From contig CALCEJ010000018.1 in the NCBI GenBank assembly GCA_937900465.1, forward strand, positions 1-12,843: a DNA stretch of 12,843 bases, in the 5' to 3' direction. Positions 6,460 to 12,750 of the stretch are shown one piece after another; position 1 is the stretch's first letter; every line of letters begins with the position of its first letter. Source of the stretch: an uncultured Bacteroidales bacterium (GTDB lineage: Bacteria > Bacteroidota > Bacteroidia > Bacteroidales > UBA932). Position numbers and translations under genes: made by a program. The notes beneath the pieces are model-generated. The model made no database searches. It was not told where the DNA came from and saw only the letters and a program-made list of their open reading frames with translations.

Positions 6460-7938
6460 TTAATATGAACGGGCGAAAAGCACTCTCTGGTGAGAGGGTT
6501 TTCCGGAATAGACGCACTTTCCTTCCTCGATGCAGACGGCGCTGTCAACAGGGATGCAGCGTATTGTTGCCTTGGTCTCTTCCTGGATACGCGCCTCGGT
6601 TTCCGCGGTGCCGTCCCAGTGACACAGGAGGAATCCGCCCTTCTCGATTTCTTCCTTGAACTGCTCCCAGGTGTCAACCTTGCGGATGGAAGCGTCACGG
6701 AAGGCGAGGGCGCGGCTGTAGATATTCTTCTGGATGTCGTCAAGAAGGCCGATGATGCGTTCGTCGAGGCCTTCAAGAGGTTCGGTAATCTTTTCGAGAG
6801 TGTCCCTGCGGTGGACTTCAACGGTTCCTCCCTCGAGGTCACGGGGGCCTATTGCAAGACGCACGGGAACCCCCTTGAGCTCCCATTCTGCGAACTTGAA
6901 TCCGGGACGGAGGTTGTCGCGGTCATCGACCTCGACGCTGTGGCCCTTGGCTTCGAGGGATTTCTTGAGCTCGTACATCTTGTCGAGGATGGCGCTGCGC
7001 TCGTCGTCGCCCTTGTAGATAGGGACCATCACGACCTGGACAGGTGCCAGAGCCGGAGGCAGAACCAGACCGTTGTCGTCTCCGTGGGCCATGATAAGCG
7101 CACCCATAAGACGGGTAGATACGCCCCAGGACGATGCCCATACGTACTCCTGTTTGCCTTCGCGGTTGGTGAACTGGACGTCGAAGGATTTTGCGAAATT
7201 CTGTCCGAGGAAGTGCGACGTTCCGGCCTGAAGGGCCTTTCCGTCCTGCATGAGGGCCTCGATCGTAAGAGTATCCAGGGCGCCGGCAAACCTTTCTCCG
7301 GGGCTCTTGTGGCCGACGACCACGGGAAGGGCCATCGTCTCGCGGGCAAACTTTGCATAGATGTTAACCATCTGTTCTGCCTTCGCATAAGCCTCCTCCG
7401 CGGTAGCGTGGGCCGTGTGGCCTTCCTGCCAGAGGAATTCCGCGGTACGCAGGAACAGACGGGTCCTCATCTCCCAGCGGACGACGTTGCACCACTGGTT
7501 GCAGAGGATAGGGAGGTCACGCCAAGAGTGTATCCAGTTCTTGTAGGTGGACCAGATGATTGTCTCCGAGGTTGGACGGACGATGAGTTCCTCGTCGAGC
7601 TTTGCGGAAGGGTCAACGACGACGCCTGGGCCGGCGGGATTGTTCATCAGGCGGTGATGAGTTACGACCGCGCACTCCTTTGCGAAGCCTTCGACGTGTT
7701 CCGCTTCCCGGGAGAAGAAAGATTTCGGGATAAACAAGGGGAAATAGGCGTTCTTTACGCCGGTTTCCTTGAACATTCCGTCCAGGACGGACTGCATTTT
7801 TTCCCAGATCGCATATCCGTAGGGCTTGATAACCATACAGCCGCGGACCGAGGACCTTTCTGCGAGATCCGCCTTGACGACGAGATTGTCATACCACTCA
7901 GAGTAGTTGTCTTCCCTTCTTGTAACCTCTTTTGCCAT
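6460..7938 (-). CDS. proS: Prolyl-tRNA synthetase (archaeal/eukaryotic-type ProS)
   Basis: Charges tRNA-Pro with proline. The 492-residue length and the absence of an INS editing insertion identify the shorter archaeal/eukaryotic-type enzyme, common in Bacteroidetes, rather than the E. coli type of about 570. The start YSEWYDNLVVKADLAERSSVRGCMVIKPYGYAIWE (12-46) is diagnostic. The class II core has RPTSETIIW (121-129) and the motif 2 region RTRLFLRTAEFLWQEGHTAH (158-177). The anticodon-binding domain is in the last third (PVQVVMVPIYKG, then GVPVRLAIGPRDLEGG). A C-terminal zinc-ribbon-like domain ends in LFARSY; the terminal Tyr is a feature of this enzyme type. It is the first gene of the leftward train. 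The promoter candidate is at 8047-8054, giving a leader of about 100 nt with a hairpin at its 5' end. Confidence 0.96.
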   Translation of the reverse strand: MAKEVTRREDNYSEWYDNLVVKADLAERSSVRGCMVIKPYGYAIWEKMQSVLDGMFKETGVKNAYFPLFIPKSFFSREAEHVEGFAKECAVVTHHRLMNNPAGPGVVVDPSAKLDEELIVRPTSETIIWSTYKNWIHSWRDLPILCNQWCNVVRWEMRTRLFLRTAEFLWQEGHTAHATAEEAYAKAEQMVNIYAKFARETMALPVVVGHKSPGERFAGALDTLTIEALMQDGKALQAGTSHFLGQNFAKSFDVQFTNREGKQEYVWASSWGVSTRLMGALIMAHGDDNGLVLPPALAPVQVVMVPIYKGDDERSAILDKMYELKKSLEAKGHSVEVDDRDNLRPGFKFAEWELKGVPVRLAIGPRDLEGGTVEVHRRDTLEKITEPLEGLDERIIGLLDDIQKNIYSRALAFRDASIRKVDTWEQFKEEIEKGGFLLCHWDGTAETEARIQEETKATIRCIPVDSAVCIEEGKCVYSGKPSHQRVLFARSY

Positions 7939-8028
7939 ATCAAAAGTTGATTTTTTCCTATTTTGTTCTTAATATTGTAGCCGGAAGCCGTATCAAGGTA
8001 CAGAAATTGCTGAAGTATGATTCGGCCA

Positions 8029-8046
8029 CGGGGCCCTAATGCCCCG
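8029..8046. other. Perfect 6-bp inverted repeat at the start of the proS leader
   Basis: CGGGGC (8029-8034) and GCCCCG (8041-8046) are exact complements around CCTAAT. On the minus strand this directly abuts the -7 element at 8047-8054, so it would form a stem-loop at the 5' end of proS mRNA, or act as a palindromic protein-binding site. No T-run follows in the minus direction. Between proS and the lipoprotein gene (146 bp) I see no gene. Confidence 0.5.
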
Positions 8047-8054
8047 CAAAGATA
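8047..8054 (-). promoter_or_regulatory. Candidate -7 element of the proS operon promoter
   Basis: TATCTTTG on the minus strand matches TAnnTTTG exactly and is the same octamer as the lpxC promoter. At a 19-bp spacing the -33 position reads CTCC instead of TTTG, because the Shine-Dalgarno of the divergent lipoprotein gene occupies it. The promoter is therefore plausible but half-matched. Confidence 0.45.
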
Positions 8055-8070
8055 CTCATTTTTATTAAAA

Positions 8071-8079
8071 TAAGGAGGT
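8071..8079 (+). promoter_or_regulatory. Strong Shine-Dalgarno of the repeat lipoprotein gene
   Basis: TAAGGAGGT ends 5 nt before the ATG at 8085, giving standard SD spacing and 8-9 bases complementary to the 16S rRNA 3' end. None of the other complete genes here has more than a short GGAG or GAGG near its start. It supports the chosen start. Confidence 0.8.
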
Positions 8080-8084
8080 TCTGT

Positions 8085-9170
8085 ATGAAAAAGCACATTG
8101 CAATTTGCCTCGGGGCGGTCCTCGTCCTCGCAGGATGCGGTACAGTATCCCGTTCCGTCCCTGTCACAGTCAGGTACAGCGACGGGATTTACGCAAGACC
8201 TCAAACCAATAAGGCATATGCTGCCGCCTCGCAGGAGCAGATCGATAACCTGATCTATGAAAGCCAGGGGGCCGGGGGCTATGCCGTAGAGGAACCGGCG
8301 GATACCCTGTCCGATCCTGAGACGGCCCAGTTCCGTACCCGGGAGGTGACGGTCTATAACGTCTACACTCCCTGGTATCTCTCCGGTTATCCCTATTATT
8401 ACGGAGGATATTACAGCCCGTGGTACTACAGTTCCTGGTACTACGATCCGTGGTATTACGACCCGTGGTATTACGATCCGTGGTATCACCGTCCGTACTA
8501 CCGTTATTACGGCTGGTACAGCCCGTGGTACTACAATCCGTGGTACTATGATCCATGGTACTACAGTTCCTGGTACTGGTACGGTGGCGGCGGATGGTAT
8601 CACCGTCCTCACCATCATTACTTCGGACATCATCCCGGACGTCCCGGTGGCAGGCCTCTGGTCGCAACTGATCCCGGCCGCGGCGGTGCCGGCGTTGGAA
8701 GGACTCCTTCCACACTGCCCCGCTCCCGTGCCGGTGTCTCCTCCGGCACCGTGAGAAAGGTGGCGACTCCCGTACAGAGGGCAGCGGCTCCCGGTGTCCG
8801 CAGCAGCGGCAACACCGTATCCCGCAGCGGCGGAGTCTCCCGGAGCAGTTCCTCCGGAACGGTCTCCCGCAGCGGCAGCGGCGTCTCCCGTGGAAGTTCC
8901 TCAGGATCTGTTTCCCGCAGCGGCAGCGGCAGTTCCTCAAGCCGCAGTTCTTCCTCTTACAGGAGCGGAAGTTCCTCTTCCAGGAGTTCTTCCGGCAGCA
9001 GCAGCTACAGGAGCAGCTCATCCTCTTCGTCTTCGAGGAGTTCCGGAAGCTACAGCGGCGGCTCGTCCCGTTCCTCCGGTGGCGGCTATAGCGGCGGAAG
9101 CAGCCACTCCTCCTCCGGCGGCGGACATTCCTCCGGCGGCGGTGGCGGCCACAGCGGCGGAAGGCACTGA
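8085..9170 (+). CDS. Repeat-rich lipoprotein with aromatic PWYY repeats and Arg/Ser/Gly tail; function unknown
   Basis: A 361-residue predicted lipoprotein whose function I do not recognise. The signal peptide ends in the lipobox LAGC with lipidated Cys18. Residues after the Cys (GTVSRSV) lack the acidic lipoprotein export signal of Bacteroidetes surface proteins, so a periplasm-facing position is more likely. Residues 19-90 look like ordinary sequence. Residues 91-180 are packed with Tyr and Trp: eleven five-residue units of type [S/D/N]PWYY occupy 111-165, then a His-rich stretch (WYHRPHHHYFGHH, 171-183). Residues 184-240 are Pro/Gly/Arg-rich, 241-318 are Ser/Arg with VSRSG-type units, and 319-361 are Gly/Ser/His. 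The tail is probably disordered. Aromatic-rich lipoproteins occur in other Bacteroidales, so this may be an extreme member of a known group. The FadL-like gene follows after 24 bp, suggesting an operon. Confidence 0.8.
   Translation: MKKHIAICLGAVLVLAGCGTVSRSVPVTVRYSDGIYARPQTNKAYAAASQEQIDNLIYESQGAGGYAVEEPADTLSDPETAQFRTREVTVYNVYTPWYLSGYPYYYGGYYSPWYYSSWYYDPWYYDPWYYDPWYHRPYYRYYGWYSPWYYNPWYYDPWYYSSWYWYGGGGWYHRPHHHYFGHHPGRPGGRPLVATDPGRGGAGVGRTPSTLPRSRAGVSSGTVRKVATPVQRAAAPGVRSSGNTVSRSGGVSRSSSSGTVSRSGSGVSRGSSSGSVSRSGSGSSSSRSSSSYRSGSSSSRSSSGSSSYRSSSSSSSSRSSGSYSGGSSRSSGGGYSGGSSHSSSGGGHSSGGGGGHSGGRH
8415..8579 (+). repeat. Eleven 15-bp in-frame units encoding [S/D/N]PWYY
   Basis: Units in order: SPWYY, SSWYY, DPWYY, DPWYY, DPWYH, RPYYR, YYGWY, SPWYY, NPWYY, DPWYY, SSWYW. 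Nine of eleven keep Trp at position three; units six and seven have drifted without breaking the five-residue register. At the DNA level CCGTGGTATTAC or CCGTGGTACTAC recurs with synonymous T/C changes, so the array has been diverging while the protein pattern is kept. Confidence 0.9.
8817..8930 (+). repeat. VSRSG-type imperfect repeats, start of the Ser-rich tail
   Basis: Five units beginning V-S-R (residues 245, 251, 260, 267, 276) with mostly TCCCG(C/T) and AGCGGCAGCGGC sequence. Past them, to 9167, the coding sequence is low-complexity Ser/Arg then Gly/Ser/His without a strict period. Confidence 0.75.
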
Positions 9171-9194
9171 ACCCTATAAAGAAAACAGATTGCT

Positions 9195-10817
9195 ATGAGA
9201 AAGATATGTGCAGCCATTGTGGCTATGACAGTATTTGCGGCATCCTCCTACGCCCAGACGTGGGAGGACGCCCTAACCTTTTCAGACACTGACAATGCCG
9301 GAACCGCAAGGAGCATAGGTATGGGCAATGCGGTTACCGCCGTAGGCGGAGACCTCGGGTCCATCGTTTTCAACCCGGCCGGTTCTGCGGTCAGCAGCTT
9401 CTCCCAGTTCGAATTGACAAACGGAGTCAGCATTGTCACATCCAACGCTGAGGGTACCGTATTCGATGACGGTTCTGTCCCCGGCTTCCAGGATCCCACA
9501 AAGACCTCGATCGGCCGGTACAAACTTCCCAACATTGCGTTTATGCTGGTTATGGACTCGTTCCGGAAAAGAGGGTTGAAGTCGTTCACCATGGGCCTTG
9601 TCGGGAATGCGACTCAGGATTACAGCCTCAAGTATACGTCAACGGGTACGAACGACAGGACATCGTTCGCCGCAGCGATGGCGTCTGACGCCGCCGGATG
9701 GCCGGTAGCGACGATGAATAAGGACTATTACGATGCCAATGGTCCGTCATGGCGCTCGCTGAATGCCTACAAGGCAGGCCTTTTCAATCCCATCACCGGT
9801 CGCGACGGGGATTATGTCGCCGCGACGGAGAGGATCCGCGATGACGGACAGTGCGAGGTCCCGGACGTCCTGAATCAGGGTTACGGCTTCCGCAGGACGG
9901 GCTACAAGTATGACTGGGCCTGGAATATGGCAGCGAATGTCTCCGACGTGTTCTACTTCGGCGGTAACATCAACCTGTCCGTACTTCGCTACAGGGGCGA
10001 CACATATTGGAAAGAATCCACGGACAAGCCGTCATCATTCCCTACGACTTTCGTCGGAGAAGACGGCACATCGAGGACTGATTATTTCGAGCAGCTGAGG
10101 ATGCGTTATGCCTACAGGGCTGAAGGTGGCGGCATCAGCGCCAAAGCCGGTTTCCTGTGGAGGCCATTCGGAGGTCTCCGGATTGGCGCTGCCATCCAGA
10201 CCCCGACTGCAATGGACATAACCGAAAACTACGGCTATGATGCATATACTGTCTACACTGACAACGAGTACTCGGATTCTTCCCCTTCCGAGACCTGGGA
10301 GTACAGTATGAAGATACCTTCAATCATGAATGCCGGTATTGCTTATACTGTCGGGGATTTCCTCCTTTTGAGCGCGGACTACGAGTTTACCAACTATGGA
10401 TGGGCCCGCTTCAGCGAGATCGAGGGGCCGGACACCGGGGTGTTCGCGGTGGTGAATCAGGATATAAAGGACAATCTTGGCGCGTGCCACACGCTCCGAG
10501 CGGGTATGGAGGTGCGCCCCTCTGATACGGTAGCCCTTCGCTTCGGATATAACTTCAGATCCAATCCTTACAAGAAGTTTGAGGCTGAGGGACGTCAGAA
10601 TATCTCCTTCGGATTAGGCTACAGTTCCGCCGGCTCGTTCTTCGCAGACGCTGCGCTGAGGATGACCTTCTTCCCGGTGAATTATATCACGCCCTATTAC
10701 TACTATTACGTCGATGAGGACGGTTATTCCGTTCCGGATCTGAATATAGTAACTCCGGAAATTACTCTTACCACTCTCCGTACGGAGGTGATGGCTACGA
10801 TAGGATGGAGATTCTAG
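9195..10817 (+). CDS. OMPP1/FadL/TodX-like (PorV-type) outer-membrane transport protein
   Basis: A 540-residue outer-membrane beta-barrel. Residues 1-20 (MRKICAAIVAMTVFAASSYA) are a signal peptide cleaved before Gln21. The mature start has the family's pattern: ALTFSDTDNAGTARSIGMG (26-44), then AVTAVGGDLGSIVFNPAG (46-63), as in FadL/OMPP1 proteins whose N-terminal hatch precedes a 14-strand barrel. Later parts alternate aromatic and polar residues (GISAKAGFLWRPFGGLRIGA, LRFGYNFRSNPYKKFEAEG, NISFGLGYSSAGSFFADAAL), and the protein ends in TIGWRF with the C-terminal Phe typical of assembled barrels. FadL members import hydrophobic compounds; PorV is part of type IX secretion. Which applies here cannot be told. 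It follows the repeat lipoprotein by 24 bp. Its TAG stop overlaps the stop of the opposing regulator gene. Confidence 0.85.
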   Translation: MRKICAAIVAMTVFAASSYAQTWEDALTFSDTDNAGTARSIGMGNAVTAVGGDLGSIVFNPAGSAVSSFSQFELTNGVSIVTSNAEGTVFDDGSVPGFQDPTKTSIGRYKLPNIAFMLVMDSFRKRGLKSFTMGLVGNATQDYSLKYTSTGTNDRTSFAAAMASDAAGWPVATMNKDYYDANGPSWRSLNAYKAGLFNPITGRDGDYVAATERIRDDGQCEVPDVLNQGYGFRRTGYKYDWAWNMAANVSDVFYFGGNINLSVLRYRGDTYWKESTDKPSSFPTTFVGEDGTSRTDYFEQLRMRYAYRAEGGGISAKAGFLWRPFGGLRIGAAIQTPTAMDITENYGYDAYTVYTDNEYSDSSPSETWEYSMKIPSIMNAGIAYTVGDFLLLSADYEFTNYGWARFSEIEGPDTGVFAVVNQDIKDNLGACHTLRAGMEVRPSDTVALRFGYNFRSNPYKKFEAEGRQNISFGLGYSSAGSFFADAALRMTFFPVNYITPYYYYYVDEDGYSVPDLNIVTPEITLTTLRTEVMATIGWRF

Positions 10818-11962
10818 AGGACGTAGTCCTTTACGTCAGATGCTGACACCGGGTTGGACCCGAGAATCAGAAGCCGCTCAACGACATTCCTGAGCTCACG
10901 GATGTTTCCGGTCCACTCCTTATTCACCAGAAGACCGATTGCCTCGGGGGAGAAATCCTTCCGGGGCATTCCCGTTTCAGAGCACAGCTGTTCCTGGAAA
11001 TAGTTGATAAGAAGGGGGATGTCGTCCTTTCTGTCGTCGAGGGAGGGAACTTTCATCACGATGACACTGAGACGATGGTATAGGTCCTCGCGGAAATTAC
11101 CCTTCGCGATTTCTTCGGAGAGATTCTTGTTTGTCGCGGAGATTACGCGGACGTTTACGGTAATGTCCTTGTCCGAACCGACACGTGATATCTTCCTCTC
11201 CTGGAGGACGCGGAGAACCTTTGCCTGGGCCGCGAGTGACATATCGCCTATTTCGTCGAGGAAGAGGGTTCCGCCGTCGGCCTGCTCGAATTTCCCCTTG
11301 TGCTGCTTGACCGCGGAGGTGAAGGAGCCTTTTTCGTGGCCGAAGAGTTCGCTTTCGATGAGTTCTGAGGGGATAGCCGCGCAGTTAACCTCGACGTACG
11401 GCATCATGGACCTTTGCGACTTCTGATGCAGGCTTCTTGCCACGAGTTCCTTTCCGGATCCGTTAGGGCCGGTGATAAGGACGCTGGCATCCGTGGGGGC
11501 GACCTTTTCTATCATCTCGCGGACGTGGGCGATAGCCTCGGAGTCTCCGACCATTTCCTGGCCATAGACTTTTTTCTTGAGTATCCTGGTCTGGGTTACG
11601 AGGTTAGCCTTGTCGGTTGCGTTCTTGACTGTGATAAGGACACGCCTTATGTCAAAGGGCTTCCCGATGAAGTCGTACGCGCCCTTTTTGATGCAGGCGA
11701 CGGCGGTGTCGATGTCCGCGTGGCCGGATATCATAATGACGGGGGATTCAATCCCTTCCTGCTGGAGGGCGTCGAGCACTTCGTTTCCGTCCATCCCCGG
11801 CATCTTTATGTCGCACAGGATTGCGTCGTACTTTTCTTTTGATGCCGCCTGGAGACCATCCTGGCCGTTTTCTGCGGTATCAACCTCGTATTCATTCATC
11901 TCGAAGACTTCCTTCAGGGAGTTTCGGATAGCGCGTTCGTCGTCGATGATAAGAATTCTCAT
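10814..11962 (-). CDS. Sigma-54-dependent response regulator (NtrC-like receiver + AAA+) lacking a DNA-binding domain
   Basis: A 382-residue two-component response regulator. I start it at ATG 11962 (MRILIIDDERAIRNSLKEVF), the normal receiver start; an upstream in-frame ATG at 12058 would add 32 unrelated residues and run into cmk. Receiver domain 1-115: acidic Asp7/Asp8, phosphoacceptor Asp51 in LCDIKMPGMDG, and Lys101 in GKPFD. AAA+ domain about 135-380: Walker A GPNGSGKE (165-172), sigma-54 contact loop GSFTSA (212-217, usually GAFTGA), Walker B LFLDE (233-237), arginine-finger region FREDLYHRL (290-298), sensor II GNIRELRN (352-359). The protein ends right after the AAA+ lid, with no Fis-type HTH. 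Similar HTH-less proteins are, to my recollection, common in Bacteroidetes. No histidine kinase gene is adjacent in the window. Confidence 0.92.
   Translation of the reverse strand: MRILIIDDERAIRNSLKEVFEMNEYEVDTAENGQDGLQAASKEKYDAILCDIKMPGMDGNEVLDALQQEGIESPVIMISGHADIDTAVACIKKGAYDFIGKPFDIRRVLITVKNATDKANLVTQTRILKKKVYGQEMVGDSEAIAHVREMIEKVAPTDASVLITGPNGSGKELVARSLHQKSQRSMMPYVEVNCAAIPSELIESELFGHEKGSFTSAVKQHKGKFEQADGGTLFLDEIGDMSLAAQAKVLRVLQERKISRVGSDKDITVNVRVISATNKNLSEEIAKGNFREDLYHRLSVIVMKVPSLDDRKDDIPLLINYFQEQLCSETGMPRKDFSPEAIGLLVNKEWTGNIRELRNVVERLLILGSNPVSASDVKDYVL
10818..10830 (+). terminator. Possible weak terminator hairpin after the FadL-like gene
   Basis: AGGAC-GTA-GTCCT, a perfect 5-bp stem with 3-nt loop, begins one base after the TAG stop and is followed by two more Ts. 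It lies in the last codons of the opposing regulator gene. Short stem and weak T-run: low confidence. Confidence 0.25.
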
Positions 11963-11969
11963 AGCTCCG

Positions 11970-12002
11970 CAAATATCGCATTTTTTTTCCGTCTTTTCCA
12001 AA
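11970..12002 (-). promoter_or_regulatory. Candidate promoter of the response regulator gene
   Basis: Minus strand TTTG (12002-11999), 21-bp spacer, GATATTTG (11977-11970), one mismatch from TAnnTTTG. The -7 element ends only 7 nt before the ATG at 11962, so the mRNA would have almost no leader. Confidence 0.5.
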
Positions 12003-12009
12003 GAAGTGT

Positions 12010-12017
12010 TATTTTTG
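12010..12017 (+). promoter_or_regulatory. Candidate -7 element of the cmk promoter
   Basis: TATTTTTG matches TAnnTTTG exactly and ends 6 nt before the cmk ATG at 12024, predicting a leaderless or nearly leaderless transcript. The -33 position is only T-rich (TTTC at 20 bp spacing). Confidence 0.5.
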
Positions 12018-12023
12018 TAGAAT

Positions 12024-12746
12024 ATGAGAAATACTATTCCAGACATCATCATAGCCATTGACGGCTATTCTTCCACAGGAAAGAGCACTTTTGCAAAACT
12101 CGTGGCCCGGGAATTCGGATTCCTGTACCTTGACAGCGGGGCAATGTACCGCGGAGTGACCCTCCGTGCAATCGAAAGCGGCTTCGTCCGGGAAGACAAT
12201 TCCCTTGACGAGGATGCCATCATCGCGGACCTTCCCGCCCTGGACCTGCATTTCGAGAGGGGAGAGGGGAAGACCCTCCTTTATATGGGGGCGCGCTGCA
12301 TCGAGGAAGAAATCCGTACAATGAAGGTCTCGGGGCTGGTCTCGCCGGTTTCCGCCGTTGCGAAAGTCCGCGCCTGGGTGGACGCCAAACTCCGCAGCTT
12401 CTCTGAAGGCGGACGCGTCATTATGGATGGAAGGGATATTGGCACTACCGTTTTTCCCGGTGCGGAGCTGAAGATATTTATGACAGCGGACCCTGACGTA
12501 AGGGCCCGGCGCCGCTATGATGAGCTTCTCTCCAAGGGACAGGCTCCTGTCCTGGAGGAGGTGAAGAAGAATCTCCAGGACAGGGACTATATGGACTCTC
12601 ACAGGGAGACATCCCCGCTGAGGCGTCCTGAGGACTCGTTCCTTCTCGACAATACTCATATGACGATGCACGAGGAACTGGTCTGGATACTTGGACTCAT
12701 CCAGGGGCGTTTCTCCCTTCTGGACCCTCCTGAACTGAGCTGTTGA
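12024..12746 (+). CDS. cmk: Cytidylate kinase
   Basis: Phosphorylates CMP and dCMP to the diphosphates with ATP, in pyrimidine nucleotide salvage. The 240-residue size is normal. The P-loop GYSSTGKST is at 14-22, followed by the family's YLDSGAMYRGVTL (35-47), the nucleotide-binding DGRDIGTTVFP (135-145), the basic LID segment ADPDVRARRRYDEL (155-168) and RDYMDSHRETSPLRRPEDSFLLDN (187-210), which carries the conserved R-D-x-x-D-S-x-R-x-x-S-P-L signature. The first codons sit directly behind a Bacteroidetes -7 element, and no Shine-Dalgarno is present. ispH follows after 4 bp; the cmk-ispH order is, to my knowledge, recurrent in Bacteroidetes. Confidence 0.96.
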   Translation: MRNTIPDIIIAIDGYSSTGKSTFAKLVAREFGFLYLDSGAMYRGVTLRAIESGFVREDNSLDEDAIIADLPALDLHFERGEGKTLLYMGARCIEEEIRTMKVSGLVSPVSAVAKVRAWVDAKLRSFSEGGRVIMDGRDIGTTVFPGAELKIFMTADPDVRARRRYDELLSKGQAPVLEEVKKNLQDRDYMDSHRETSPLRRPEDSFLLDNTHMTMHEELVWILGLIQGRFSLLDPPELSC

Positions 12747-12750
12747 GGAT

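Noticed and set aside
6490..7950. Plus-strand open frame of 486 codons opposite proS
   Set aside because: It mirrors proS almost end to end, the protein has no recognisable family features, and long antisense frames are expected in GC-rich, codon-biased genes.
7939..8046. T-box or other tRNA-sensing riboswitch in the proS leader
   Set aside because: The leader is only about 100 nt, I see no T-box sequence or terminator, and such elements belong mainly to Firmicutes.
8170..9021. Minus-strand frame rich in Cys and Arg opposite the lipoprotein gene
   Set aside because: Its composition is the reverse complement of the Ser/Gly codons in the lipoprotein; the lipoprotein has a lipobox and strong Shine-Dalgarno, this frame has neither.
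8415..9167. CRISPR-like or mobile-element repeats
   Set aside because: The repeats are in frame, in multiples of three, vary synonymously and have no spacers or terminal inverted repeats; they are coding repeats.
11963..12058. Extended N-terminus for the response regulator from ATG 12058
   Set aside because: The 32 extra residues match nothing in receiver domains, overlap cmk by 35 bp on the other strand, and would cover the divergent promoters; MRILIIDDE at 11962 is the standard receiver start.
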